Shown: piece by piece, positions 26,172-35,755 of the stretch
Layout: the number at the start of each line of letters is the position of its first letter
Position numbering within the stretch: the first letter of the stretch is position 1
Origin: Proteobacteria bacterium ST_bin14
GTDB lineage: Bacteria > Pseudomonadota > Alphaproteobacteria > Sphingomonadales > Sphingomonadaceae
Length of the DNA stretch: 64,000 nt
Assembly (NCBI GenBank): GCA_002083655.1
Contig: MSXR01000013.1
Location: forward strand, 33,785 to 97,784
Reading direction: 5' to 3'
Notes under the pieces: generated by a model
Database searches by the model: none
The model's input: only the letters and a program-made list of their open reading frames with translations
What the model was told of the DNA's origin: nothing
Translations under genes and position numbers: made by a program

Positions 26172-28904
26172 ATGAACACGACGCCGGAAGCCTTGGCCCG
26201 CCAGGTCATTGACGCGCAGCTCGCCGCAGCAGGGTGGGTCGTGCAGGATCGTGCGGAGATGAACCGCACTGCATCGCTGGGCGTGGCGGTTCGCGAGTTT
26301 CCGTTGGCCAACGGGCCGTGCGACTATCTATTGATCGTCGCGGGGAAGGCGTGCGGCGTGATCGAAGCGAAGCCGGCGGGGACGACGTTGTCGGGCGTCA
26401 CCGAACAGGCCCGGGGCTATCAGCCGCAGCCGCAACAGGCGCTTGCTCGCTGGAGTGACCCGCTCCGCTTCGATTATCAGGGGTCGGGCACCGAGATCCT
26501 GTTTTCGGACCGTGTCGACCCGCTACATCGGTCCCGTCGTGTGTTCGCGTTCCATCGGCCAGAGACGCTGCACGAGTGGTTAAAGTCGGGATCGTCTCTC
26601 CGCGCCCGCCTCACCGACATGCCGCCGCTCATCATTGATGGCCTGCGCGACTGCCAGGTTGAAGCGATCGAGGGCCTGGAGGCGTCGCTCGGCAGTGACC
26701 GGCCGCGGGCATTCGTGCGGATGGCGACCGGGGCGGGCAAGACCTTTACCGCTGCCACGCTCGCCTATCGCCTACTCGCCCATGCCGATGCGCGGCGCAT
26801 TCTGTTCCTGGTCGATCGCAACAACCTGGGCCGGCAGACGCTCAAGGAATTCCAGACCTATCGGCCACCCGGCACCGGGCGGCTATTCACTGAGCTTTAC
26901 AACGTTCAGCGCCTTGGCGCGGCTGGGCTGGATCCGCCCGCCAAGGTCGTCATCTCGACCATTCAGCGCGTCTTCGCGCAGCTGACCGGCACTGAGCTGT
27001 CCGAAGAGGACTAGGAAGCGAGCGACTTCGAGCGCGGCTGGACGCCGCCGCCGAAGATCGTCGCCTACAGCGCGACGATGCCGCCGGAGACGTTCGACAT
27101 CGTCGTCGTCGACGAATGCCACCGCTCGATCTACGGCAGTTGGCGTCAGCTGCTCGACTATTTCGACGCGCAGATCATCGGCCTCACCGCCACGCCGACG
27201 GTGCAGACCGCCGCCTTCTTCGACGAGAATCTGGTCGCCGATTACCCCTATGAGAAATCGGTCGCCGACGGCGTCAACGTCCCCTTCGAAATCTTCCGCA
27301 TCCGCACTCAGATCGGCGAGCATGGCGGTCGCGTGGAAAAGGGCTACACCGTCCCCGTCCGGGATCGCCACACCCGCGCGCAGACCTATCGGCTGCTCGA
27401 CGACGACCTCACCTATTCCCCGCAGGATCTCGACCGCAGCGTCATCGCGCGCAACCAGATCCGCACCGTGCTCGAGACATATCGCGACACGCTGTTCACC
27501 GAGCTGTTCCCCGGCCGCAGTGAAGTGCCCAAGACGCTGATCTTCGCCAAGGACGACAACCACGCTGAGGAGATCGTCGAGATCGGCCGCGAGGTGTTCG
27601 ACCGCGGAAATGATTTCGCCAAGAAGATCACCTATAAGGTCGGCGCGAAATATGCCGAGACGGTGATCGCCGAATTCCGCAACGCCTATAACCCGCGCAT
27701 CGCCGTCACCGTCGACATGATCGCCACGGGCACGGATGTGAAGGCGATCGAGGCGCTGATCTTCCTGCGTGACGTGCGATCGGCGGTCTATTTCGAGCAG
27801 ATGCGCGGGCGCGGCGTGCGCACGATCGACGCGGCGACGCTGGCGACGATCACGCCGGGCGCGGGCGTGAAGGACCGCTTCGTGCTGGTCGATGCCGTCG
27901 GCGTCACCGACAGCCTGAAGACCCAGGCGATCCCGCTGGAGCGCGAACACGGCGTCGCCTTCGACAAGCTGCTCGAGCAGATCGCCAGCGGGCGCAGCGA
28001 CGAGGATGCCGTATCGACGCTCGCCGGTCGTCTCGCCCGGCTCGACCGCAAGCTGGACGACGCGGCCAAGGCGAAGATTGAGGCGGTGGCGGGCAAGCCC
28101 TTGTCGGCACTCGCGGGCGAGCTGATCGACGCGATCGATGCTGACAAGATCGAGGACGCAGCACGCCAACGCCACAGCGCGGCCGTCACCGATGCCCAGG
28201 TCGAGGCGGTTGCCGCCGAACGGCGCGAGGCGGCACTCGCGGCCTATAACGATCCGGCGCTGCGCCGCGTGCTGATCGAGCTGAAGAAAGCATCTGAGGT
28301 CGTTATCGACGACATCAGCCGTGATGTCGTTGTCTCGTCCGCGTGGGACGAGGCCCAGGCGACGACGATGACGACCGATTTCGGCCGTTTCCTCGACGAG
28401 CATCGCGACGAGCTGACTGCGCTGCGCATCCTCTATGGCCTGCCAGCCGCGTCGAAACGGCTGACCTATGTCAGCCTTGAGGAACTGCGCGCTGCGATGA
28501 TGCGGCCGCCATGGCTGCTCGAACCGCTCGCGCTGTGGAGCGCCTATCGCCGGTTGCAGGGCGAGAAGGTGCGCGCCAACCCGGCCAAGACTCTGACCGA
28601 CATCGTTGCCCTGGTCCGCTTCGCCACTGGCCAGGCGGAAACGCTGGCACCGCTTTCGTCGGACATGGCAGGCCGGTTCAACCTGTGGCTGGGCCGCGAG
28701 CAACGCGCCGGGCGCGCGTATACGCAGGAGCAGCTCGGCTGGCTTGAGGCGATCCGTGACTATCTGGCCGCGAACATCGAGGTGACCACGGCCGACATCC
28801 AGGACCAGTTCGGTGCGCGCGGCGGCATCCTCGGCGCACGCCGGGCTTTCGGTCCCCGGCTCGACACGCTACTCGACGAGCTTCAGGACGCGCTGGTGGC
28901 GTAA
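26172..28904 (+). pseudogene. hsdR: Type I restriction endonuclease HsdR, interrupted by in-frame TAG
   Basis: Read through one amber codon (27012-27014, codon 281) the frame gives about 910 residues, the normal HsdR length. Nuclease motif: Asp51 and EAK (65-67). Translocase: Walker A ATGAGKT (185-191), DECHRSIYG (from residue 314), ATPTVQTAAFFDE, and the motif VI region MRGRGVRTID. Before the TAG the chain reads GTELSEED and after it EASDFERG; family members have acidic residues here, so GAG to TAG is the simplest cause. The fragments alone would be non-functional: the first lacks the helicase core, the second lacks nuclease and Walker A. Followed at once by hsdS and hsdM. Confidence 0.9.
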
Positions 28905-28920
28905 TTGGGGGGCGCGGAGA

Positions 28921-30345
28921 ATGGCAAAACGAGCGACGGCGGCGGGGCCGATAGAGGGACCTTGGGCCTTGCCGGACGGATGGCGTTGGGATTGCATTGA
29001 TAATGTCGCCCCCGTTAATCCGCGCCGAGGACCGGATCGCCTCACCGATGAAACGGAAGTGGCTTTCGTTCCCATGGCGGCGGTGCAAGCCGAAACGGGC
29101 GTCATCGATGTATCTGCGCGCCGACCCGTATCTTCTGTCCGGCAAGGCTTCACCCGCTTTGGCACTGGAGATGTAATCTTCGCCAAAATCACTCCCTGCA
29201 TGGAGAACGGCAAGATCGCAGTCATCCCTGCTATCCCGGCTGGCTCAGGGTTCGGATCGACCGAATTCCACGTCATGTCCCCGCGCGACGTGACATCACG
29301 CTACTTGTATCATTGGGTCAGCCAGCGCGGATTCCGCGAAACCGCAGAATTCAACATGACCGGCACCGCCGGCCAGAAGCGCGTGCCGACCGACTTCATG
29401 CGCAACGCGCTCATCCCCGTCCCGTCAGTCGATGTTCAAAATACGGTCGTCGCCCGCATCGACGAACTGTTCGCAGAGATCGACGATGGCGAAGCGGCGC
29501 TAGCGCGGGCGCGCGACGATCTGGCGACGTGGCGCAAGGCGCTGCTCAAGGCCGCCGTCACCGGCGAACTGACCGCCGACTGGCGCGCCGCCAACCCGGC
29601 CAACGAAACAGGTGCCGCCTTTCTCGCACGTATTCTCGGCGACCGCCGAGCGCGGTGGGACGCAGACGCTAGAAACAATGGAAAGCGCTACAAGGAACCG
29701 CTAGCGCCAACCATGGACGGGCTACCCGCAATCCCAGAAGGATGGACGTGGGCGTCATTCGATCAGCTTGTCGACCAACTCTCCAATGGCATCTCGGCCA
29801 AGCCGGCGCATTCTCCACCAGGGATTCCAATCCTTCGCATTTCAAGTGTGCGGCCAATGTTGGTTCGCGACGACCAACGCCGTTGGCTGCCCCAGGATTT
29901 CCCTGTCGGCGGTGCACTGACCAAGCGGGGCGATCTGCTCTTCACGCGCTACAACGGCAATCCTGAGCTTGTTGGGGTGTGCGGACGCTATCGCGGCGAT
30001 ACCCCCATCGCTTACCCTGACAAGGTCATGTGTGCTCCGCCGTCCAGTGCCGACGATGCAGTCGGTGATTTTCTTGAGCTTGCGATGAATGCCGGGGCAA
30101 GCCGAAAGCACATTGCGGCCTACACAAAAACAAGCGCGGGGCAGCACGGCGTCGCTGGATCGTCGGTAAAGGTCGCGCCGGTGCCAATACCTCCCCAAGC
30201 TGAACTCGAACACATTGTCCAAGTGTATCGCGACGCGACTGCGCAGGCGGAGGACGGCTGGTCAGATGCCATCGAATTGAACGCAATTTCGTCCGCCCTT
30301 CGCCAATCCATCCTCGCCGCCGCCTTCCGTGGAGAACTCGCATGA
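28921..30345 (+). CDS. hsdS: Type I restriction-modification specificity subunit HsdS
   Basis: 474 residues from ATG 28921 (GCGGAGA just upstream). Two target-recognition domains, about residues 20-175 (ALPDGWRWD to NALIPVPSVD) and 255-420 (AIPEGWTWASF to VKVAPVPIPPQAE), each followed by a coiled-coil conserved region (NTVVARIDELFAEIDDGE and LEHIVQVYRD). They recognise the two halves of a bipartite site. The sequence LLKAAVTGELTADWRAAN is a typical HsdS spacer. The stop overlaps the hsdM start as ATGA. Both domains are full length, so DNA methylation should be possible even without the nuclease. Confidence 0.93.
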   Translation: MAKRATAAGPIEGPWALPDGWRWDCIDNVAPVNPRRGPDRLTDETEVAFVPMAAVQAETGVIDVSARRPVSSVRQGFTRFGTGDVIFAKITPCMENGKIAVIPAIPAGSGFGSTEFHVMSPRDVTSRYLYHWVSQRGFRETAEFNMTGTAGQKRVPTDFMRNALIPVPSVDVQNTVVARIDELFAEIDDGEAALARARDDLATWRKALLKAAVTGELTADWRAANPANETGAAFLARILGDRRARWDADARNNGKRYKEPLAPTMDGLPAIPEGWTWASFDQLVDQLSNGISAKPAHSPPGIPILRISSVRPMLVRDDQRRWLPQDFPVGGALTKRGDLLFTRYNGNPELVGVCGRYRGDTPIAYPDKVMCAPPSSADDAVGDFLELAMNAGASRKHIAAYTKTSAGQHGVAGSSVKVAPVPIPPQAELEHIVQVYRDATAQAEDGWSDAIELNAISSALRQSILAAAFRGELA

Positions 30346-31790
30346 ACGAACAGGCACTGGTCTCGAAGGTATGGAATTATGCACACGTCCTGCGCGACGA
30401 TGGCGTGTCCTATGGCGACTATCTCGGCCAGATCAGCTTCCTGCTGTTCCTCAAGATGGACAAGGAGCGCGCCGAGGCGCTGGGCGAGGCCTCCGCGCTG
30501 CCCACCGACGCCAATTGGGATTCGCTTGCCGGCAAGGCTGGCGAGAGCCTGGAGGTGACCTATCGCCGCATCCTCGAGACGCTGTCGAAGCGCACCGACA
30601 TCGTCGGCACGCTGTTCCTGAAGGCCGAAAACAAGATCGGCGATCCCGCCAAGCTCCAGCGACTGGTGACGCTGATCGGCGCAGAGACGTGGATGGGCCT
30701 GAACGTCGACGTGAAGGGCACGATCTATGAGGGGCTGCTCGAGCGCAATGCCGGTGAGGTGAAGTCCGGCGCCGGCCAGTATTTCACGCCGCGCCCGCTG
30801 ATCGAGGTCATCACCCAGCTCGTCGATCCTGAGCCTGAGGACACTGTGCACGATCCGGCCGTCGGCACCGGCGGCTTCCTGCTCGCCGCTTACGATCACA
30901 TGAAGGGCAAGCCCGCCGCCAAGGATCGCCGCGTCGCCGCCGCGTTGCGCGCGGACAAGTTGACCGGCACAGACATCGTCGCCGAGGTGGTGCGGCTGTG
31001 CGCGATGAACCTGTATCTGCACGGCATCGGTGGCGCGACGTCCCCGGTGCAGCAGAAGGACGCGCTGCTCGATCGCGGCGACAAGGCGTTCGACGTCATC
31101 CTGACCAACCCTCCCTTCGGCAAGCGCCAGTCGTTCCGCATCGTCCGCGAGGATGGCGGGATCGACAGCGAGCGGCAGGACTATGTCCGCGACGACTTCA
31201 CCGTCACCACGGGCAACAAGCAGCTCAACTTCCTCCAGCATATCATGTCGATTCTGAAGGTCGGCGGCAGCGCCGCCGTCGTCATGCCGGACAATGTGCT
31301 GTTCGAGGGCGGCGCGGGCGAGACGCTGCGCAAGCGCCTGCTGGAGGAATTCGACTTCCACACCCTGCTGCGGCTGCCGACCGGCATCTTCTACAGCCAG
31401 GGCGTGAAGGCCAACGTGCTGTTCTTCGACCGTGCGACGCCCGGCACCGGCATCGCGACGAAGGACCTGTGGGTATACGACCTGCGCACCAACCAGCGCT
31501 TCACCCTGCGGGAACGCCCGCTGAAGCGCGCGGACCTCGATGATTTCGTGACGAGCTACGGTTCGAAATACGGCCGCGCCAAGCGAGAGGAAACCGAACG
31601 CTTCCACCGCTTCAGCTACGACGACCTGGTCAAGCGCGACAAGCTGAACCTCGACCTGTTCTGGCTGAAGGACGCCAGCGCCACTGATCCGGACACGCTC
31701 CCCCCACCCGCCGAAATCGCCGCCGAGATCGTCGACAGCCTGGAGACGGCGCTGGAGAAGTTCAGGCTGGTGGCGGCGAAGCTGGCTTAA
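30342..31790 (+). CDS. hsdM: Type I restriction-modification DNA methyltransferase HsdM
   Basis: 482 residues. N6-adenine methyltransferase: an N-terminal helical domain (YGDYLGQISFLLFLKMDKER), AdoMet motif I DPAVGTGGFLLAAYD, catalytic motif IV ILTNPPFGKR (near residues 253-262), and a GQYFTPRPL segment. It starts inside the hsdS stop. The gene order R-S-M is common in this subfamily. Together with HsdS it should methylate adenines; since HsdR is broken, the pair may now act as an orphan methyltransferase. Its 3' end overlaps the convergent gene at 31787 by four bases. Confidence 0.95.
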   Translation: MNEQALVSKVWNYAHVLRDDGVSYGDYLGQISFLLFLKMDKERAEALGEASALPTDANWDSLAGKAGESLEVTYRRILETLSKRTDIVGTLFLKAENKIGDPAKLQRLVTLIGAETWMGLNVDVKGTIYEGLLERNAGEVKSGAGQYFTPRPLIEVITQLVDPEPEDTVHDPAVGTGGFLLAAYDHMKGKPAAKDRRVAAALRADKLTGTDIVAEVVRLCAMNLYLHGIGGATSPVQQKDALLDRGDKAFDVILTNPPFGKRQSFRIVREDGGIDSERQDYVRDDFTVTTGNKQLNFLQHIMSILKVGGSAAVVMPDNVLFEGGAGETLRKRLLEEFDFHTLLRLPTGIFYSQGVKANVLFFDRATPGTGIATKDLWVYDLRTNQRFTLRERPLKRADLDDFVTSYGSKYGRAKREETERFHRFSYDDLVKRDKLNLDLFWLKDASATDPDTLPPPAEIAAEIVDSLETALEKFRLVAAKLA

Positions 31791-32707
31791 CGATACTCGG
31801 GCGGCAAATCGTCTTCGATGACCTCGATCTTCACAACACCACCGCTCAACCAAGGCGATTCGATTAACTGGCGGTCGAAGAAGCTCACGTCAGAGCGATC
31901 GTCGTCCATGCGATAGGCAAGCAGCATCGCCCAGACCGCCGATTGCTGATTATGCATCTCGTGACCGACACGCTTGGCCCAATTCTCGACGATCTCAATC
32001 CAGATTTTGTAAGTTGCGATCCTGTTGGATTCAGTTGGAGGGGCGATTCCGTCAGAGGTGTAGAATGCAATGTCGGGCGATGGCGGCAACGGATGAATTG
32101 TCGGCTTCAATACCAAATCGCTTGGATCAAAGTCCACAAGCTGGAAGCCGGCGAATTCGCGCGGAAGCTCGGCCCAGTTTTTGATAGGCAGGTCAAAATA
32201 AGTCTCATCAGCCTGGACGTCGCCGGATGAGTTGAAGTCACGAATAGCGTTGGCCAGATGCCTAGCTAACGCACGCGAACTTGGATGAACGTCAGTTTGC
32301 ACGATGCCTTCCGCTTGAATGCGCTTGATTAATTTCTGCCAATATACTGGCACAGACGTTGGCTCAGCTACCGTCTTGAGCAGCTCTGCGATGGCCATTT
32401 CACGCCTTTGTTCAATCAGCTCACGAACAAGACCGAATTCGCTCAGCGCCCTTGTAGCCGCCGTATAATGGTTCGCCCAAGCGATGATCCTTTCCTCTTT
32501 GGGAGCGGCAGGATCGATCGGATCGAAATCACCTACGTAATCTTTGTCCAGCGCATAAAGGGCCGTCGAGTATGCGGTGTAATTACCGTTATCGAGCCAG
32601 TCCACGACGGCGTTGGCGAAGTGATGGAAGTTCCCCTCCAGCGCCATGTCGGCCTGCGTCGATCGCCAACCATATTGCGAGCTCCTCGGCCGTCCCCTGC
32701 GCGCCAT
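31787..32707 (-). CDS. Hypothetical protein, island-encoded
   Basis: 306 residues, ATG 32707. No family recognised. It begins MARRGRPRSSQYGW, a basic tail like AT-hook or DNA-binding N-termini. The middle contains helical stretches (EERIIAWANHYTAATRALSEFGLV, with a break) and FDLPIKNWAELPREF; the C-terminus carries AKRVGHEMHNQQSAVWAMLLAYR and ends EVIEDDLPPEYR. No membrane segments. Base composition is somewhat lower in GC than the hsd genes. Repeated TTTTCAACG motifs lie at the start codon and upstream, suggesting autoregulation. It may be an accessory or anti-restriction factor, but nothing shows it directly. Confidence 0.75.
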   Translation of the reverse strand: MARRGRPRSSQYGWRSTQADMALEGNFHHFANAVVDWLDNGNYTAYSTALYALDKDYVGDFDPIDPAAPKEERIIAWANHYTAATRALSEFGLVRELIEQRREMAIAELLKTVAEPTSVPVYWQKLIKRIQAEGIVQTDVHPSSRALARHLANAIRDFNSSGDVQADETYFDLPIKNWAELPREFAGFQLVDFDPSDLVLKPTIHPLPPSPDIAFYTSDGIAPPTESNRIATYKIWIEIVENWAKRVGHEMHNQQSAVWAMLLAYRMDDDRSDVSFFDRQLIESPWLSGGVVKIEVIEDDLPPEYR

Positions 32708-32708
32708 T

Positions 32709-32839
32709 CGTTGAAAACTCCGATTAGTCTGTATTTAACCTAATTTTCAACGTATATGCAATCCAAGGCTTTGGCCACCAAATTTTTTGAAAATGCGTTG
32801 GAAAATTGCTTAAATGATCAGATATGCCAATTTTCAACG
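32709..32839. promoter_or_regulatory. Clustered TTTTCAACG motifs upstream of the 31787-32707 gene
   Basis: CGTTGAAAA (32709-32717) faces TTTTCAACG (32744-32752), and AATTTTCAACG recurs at 32829-32839 facing a near-copy CGTTGGAAAATT (32796-32807). This makes two head-to-head pairs in 130 bases. The first site touches the start codon of the minus-strand gene, as an autorepressor's operator would. The area is AT-rich against its surroundings. No gene is supported between 32708 and 33191. Confidence 0.45.
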
Positions 32840-32874
32840 CTTGCTTGGGCCGCCCATTTTTCAGGCGCAATACC

Positions 32875-32907
32875 GTTAACGTTACGCGGTCCGCGCGTAA
32901 CGTTAAC
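32875..32907. repeat. Perfect 14-bp inverted repeat flanked by direct repeats
   Basis: GTTAACGTTACGCG (32875-32888) and its exact complement CGCGTAACGTTAAC (32894-32907) surround a 5-base loop. A direct repeat TCAGGCGCAA lies on each side (32861-32870 and 32908-32917). No T tract follows, so it is not a standard terminator. It could be a binding site for an island regulator, a relaxase nick region or a replication iteron. Confidence 0.55.
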
Positions 32908-33191
32908 TCAGGCGCAACACCGTAGTTGTGGGCTATGCCCACATCTACCGTGCCCTTCCGCTCCGCTCCAGGAGGCCCGGCCGTTCCGGCCGCCGGCAGG
33001 CCGACGTCGTCGTCCTGCGTGTCGCCACTGCGTGCCTCGGATCGGACCGCGCTGCGGTCCTCTGGTTGCGCCAGCCTTCGGCGGCGCTGGCTGACATCAT
33101 GTCCCTGGGACGCTTCTGGCGAGCGGTCAGGTGAAGGAAAAAATGCCTTTGGCCGCTCCGGCGCCGGCCGTCCCGGCATCGGGGAAACCAG

Positions 33192-34073
33192 ATGAGACCT
33201 TTCGAACTGCAGGGTGATCCGACCCTGCAAGGCTATGCCCGCGCATTGGACGCGAGCACCGATTATCGCGTGCTGCGGCGGCTCCCGCGCCTTGATGAAC
33301 TGTGGCTGATGCCGACGCCGCCGGACGGTGGCGATATCGTCATTGGCGTGATTGACGTCGAAACGACCGGGCTGTCTGACGACGCCAAGGTCATCGAGAT
33401 CTCCATGCTCAAGATGACGCTCAGCGATGGCCAGCTGGCGGACATCACCGAGCCGCTGACGATGATGGAGGATCCTGGTGAGCCGCTGTCCGCTGAGATC
33501 ACGCTGATCACCGGCATTACCGATGCTGACGTGCGTGGACAGCGCTTCTCCGAAGAGCTTCTGGCCCACGCGATGGGCGAAGTCGATGTCCTGTGTGCGT
33601 TCAACGCACCGTTTGACGCGGGTCATCTGACACGCCGGTTTCCCGGGATGCGCCACCCCTGGATCTGTGCAAGGAGTGAATTCGACTGGCAGGCAGCGGG
33701 TCACGAAGGGCGAAGCCAACAGACGTTGCTGTCAGGGTTCGGACACTTCTATGAAGCCCACCGCGCGGCAAATGACACCTGGGCCCTGGCGATGCTGATC
33801 GCCATGCCTGCGGCCGACGGCCGCACCATCGCCGCGCATATCGTCGAGAATGGTCGTCGCATCGACGCCCGCGTGAGCGCCGTCGGTGCACCCTTCGCGA
33901 TCAAGGACGAGCTCAAATCGAGGGGGTATCGCTGGCGGCCAAAGGCACGCGTCTGGGCAATCGATGTTCCGCTCGATCAGGTTGATGCCGACTGCGCAGC
34001 GTTGCGTGCCATCTCCAAAGCGATCCGACCGCAGTGGGCGGAGATCGACTGGTATAATCGTCATCTGCCTTGA
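33192..34073 (+). CDS. DnaQ-like 3'-5' exonuclease
   Basis: 293 residues. A DEDDh exonuclease domain: IDVETTGL (motif I Asp-Glu), FNAPFDAGHL (motif II Asp), and HRAANDTWAL (motif III His and Asp) in the expected order, about residues 54-205. The C-terminal 80 residues (ELKSRGYRWRPKARVWAID) resemble a small module often found fused to such nucleases. Role unknown; DnaQ-like proteins in mobile elements may trim 3' ends in DNA transfer or defence. ATG at 33192 preceded by GGGGAAA. Only the family is sure. Confidence 0.85.
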   Translation: MRPFELQGDPTLQGYARALDASTDYRVLRRLPRLDELWLMPTPPDGGDIVIGVIDVETTGLSDDAKVIEISMLKMTLSDGQLADITEPLTMMEDPGEPLSAEITLITGITDADVRGQRFSEELLAHAMGEVDVLCAFNAPFDAGHLTRRFPGMRHPWICARSEFDWQAAGHEGRSQQTLLSGFGHFYEAHRAANDTWALAMLIAMPAADGRTIAAHIVENGRRIDARVSAVGAPFAIKDELKSRGYRWRPKARVWAIDVPLDQVDADCAALRAISKAIRPQWAEIDWYNRHLP

Positions 34074-34244
34074 GCGCTGCGGAGTGCTCGGCATCGGGCT
34101 TCGCACGTTCGCGTGCCGCAAAACGCCGCCCTTCGTAAAGCGCGGAGAGCGTCAAGGTGCATTGAGAACGGTTCCAAGCGGGTTCCGTGAATGAGCGGAA
34201 AAAGACCCCGGCCGACAGGCCGTCAGACAGGACAGGAAACAACC

Positions 34245-34778
34245 ATGAGACATCCATACATCGAGAAGTCGCAGAGCTGGACGATGGCACTGCGCACACT
34301 GATGGGCTACCCGGCTTACGCGCCATCGTTTCACACGGTTGCTTGGTGCGTGAGCAGTCCGCGCAACCTTATCCAGATTATGGACCTCGCGTGTCTCGCT
34401 AGAGATAGCGGACGAGACGTTGTGCATGTCGCCTTTGAACTGGACGCCGATGAACCGATCGCCGTTTCAATGGCTGTCCATCGCGACACCGGGATCGAGT
34501 GGATGCCGAATGTGCTGCCATACGCTGCGAACGAAACGGCGAAGATCGAACTGCTCGCAGATCGTCGACGCTGGCACATCGGCCCGCGTCACGTCCTTAC
34601 CAGCGCCAAGCTCCCTCCCAAGGCCAGCTGGGAATCGGGCATCGCCATTGCCCGGCGCCGTTGGCGACAGGTCGCTGCGACGATGAAATCGGCATCGGCT
34701 GAGGGATCGATGTGGGTGCCGGATGGTGGCAGCTACGCTGACGCCATTCCGCACGAAGCGCTCCGCGTCGCCGCCTGA
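34245..34778 (+). CDS. Hypothetical protein, island-encoded
   Basis: 177 residues from the ATG at 34245, preceded by AGGAAAC; an in-frame ATG at 34191 is less well placed. No family recognised. Features: IEKSQSWTMALRTLMGYP at the N-terminus, DLACLARDSGRDVVHVAFELDADE in the middle and ARRRWRQVAATMK near the end; no signal or membrane helix. It lies between the exonuclease and the MobA/MobL-like gene, all on the same strand, and may form a functional block with them. A role in mobile-element biology is a guess from position. Confidence 0.6.
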   Translation: MRHPYIEKSQSWTMALRTLMGYPAYAPSFHTVAWCVSSPRNLIQIMDLACLARDSGRDVVHVAFELDADEPIAVSMAVHRDTGIEWMPNVLPYAANETAKIELLADRRRWHIGPRHVLTSAKLPPKASWESGIAIARRRWRQVAATMKSASAEGSMWVPDGGSYADAIPHEALRVAA

Positions 34779-34867
34779 TACGCGCAAACCGATAGCGCGG
34801 TTGTCCGCGATGCCCTGCGACGCCGCCCCTGATCCGGGCGGCGTCGCCGTTTTAAGGAAATGAGATC

Positions 34868-35584
34868 ATGATCGACATCACGAACGCCCAAATCGCCACC
34901 ATCCGTCGTCGCCTCCTCTCGCCGTCGCGGGATCGCCGTCCGCCGGATGCGATCGACTTCAAAATCAGGCCGATCTCAGAGGATTGGCTTATTCTCGACC
35001 GACGGCCTGCCCTCAAAACCGCGACCTGCAACACTGCGTATATCTGGCGCGACAGCTCCGTTTCAGATCGCTTCGGCCCCATGCCGAGGTCGTTTGCGGA
35101 GCGACGGTTCGAGTTGCACGGTTCGGGGCTGCTGCTGCCCGCCAACGCCCCGCTTTGGGCGGCCAATGGTTATCAGATCTGGGAAGATGCCGACGCGGCC
35201 ACCTTGGCGACGGGTGACCCCAGAGCTGTCAGCGCCTGGCATCTGATCGCTCAGATTCCGGACGCCATACCGTCCAAAAAATGGTGCTGGATGGCTGCGA
35301 GCTTCCTCGAGCAACAGCTTGTCGAACGCGGTGCGTGCGCGGCCTGGGCGGTGCACGGTCTGGCCAGCGGAGACGGTGGGTGGATCGTTCCACCACATAT
35401 GCACGCCGTCGTGACCGCACGCCACTGGAAGGCAGGCGCTCGCAAGGGCCAGAGGCACCCGGCCTGGATATCGTCGACCCGGCAGCAGATGAGGCTGGGC
35501 GCCGCTTGGCGCCGCCGTTGCGCGACGCTCAGTCTCGTCGCTCAGGCCGGGTTCGGTTGGCCGACGCTGCCCAAGATATGGTAA
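34868..35584 (+). CDS. Protein with MobA/MobL-like histidine motif
   Basis: 238 residues, ATG 34868 preceded by AAGGAAA. The segment DGGWIVPPHMHAVVTARHW contains H-x-H (near residues 176-178) followed by TxR, as in motif III of MobA/MobL relaxases, where the histidines bind the metal. The N-terminal third lacks the usual relaxase start and a catalytic Tyr is not evident, so this may be a diverged or trimmed relaxase. Alternatively it is an unrelated protein with a chance motif. If real, it marks the island as derived from a mobilisable element. Confidence 0.55.
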   Translation: MIDITNAQIATIRRRLLSPSRDRRPPDAIDFKIRPISEDWLILDRRPALKTATCNTAYIWRDSSVSDRFGPMPRSFAERRFELHGSGLLLPANAPLWAANGYQIWEDADAATLATGDPRAVSAWHLIAQIPDAIPSKKWCWMAASFLEQQLVERGACAAWAVHGLASGDGGWIVPPHMHAVVTARHWKAGARKGQRHPAWISSTRQQMRLGAAWRRRCATLSLVAQAGFGWPTLPKIW

Positions 35585-35723
35585 CCTGCAAGTCCGGCCG
35601 CTCGCTCGGCGTATCGGACGTTACGGGTGCCACGGCCTCGTCACTTCGAGCGCGTGTCGTTCGTGACGTCGTTTAGGTAACAAAATGTAGCGTGTGAACT
35701 TGACCAATTCGAAACAAGTTATA

Positions 35724-35743
35724 TGTATCTCAAACGAGATACA
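35724..35743. promoter_or_regulatory. Palindromic operator of the toxin-antitoxin module
   Basis: Perfect 8-bp dyad TGTATCTC-AAAC-GAGATACA ending 12 bases before the antitoxin ATG and just ahead of its AGGAG ribosome-binding site. RelB/DinJ-type antitoxins are ribbon-helix-helix dimers that bind such palindromes to repress their own operon, and the position here overlaps the presumed promoter. Confidence 0.7.
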
Positions 35744-35755
35744 GGAGTAAATCAT

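Noticed and set aside
26883..28703. 606-residue open frame antisense to hsdR
   Set aside because: A long shadow frame caused by high GC on the opposite strand; the product has biased composition (Arg, Gly, Asp, His) and the sense frame has clear HsdR motifs.
30120..31853. 577-residue open frame antisense to hsdS/hsdM
   Set aside because: Shadow frame; the sense strand encodes unmistakable HsdM.
32926..33195. Open frame overlapping the exonuclease start as ATGA
   Set aside because: The product is Ser/Arg/Pro-rich low complexity with a GTG start and no ribosome-binding site; it reads like a GC-rich non-coding frame.
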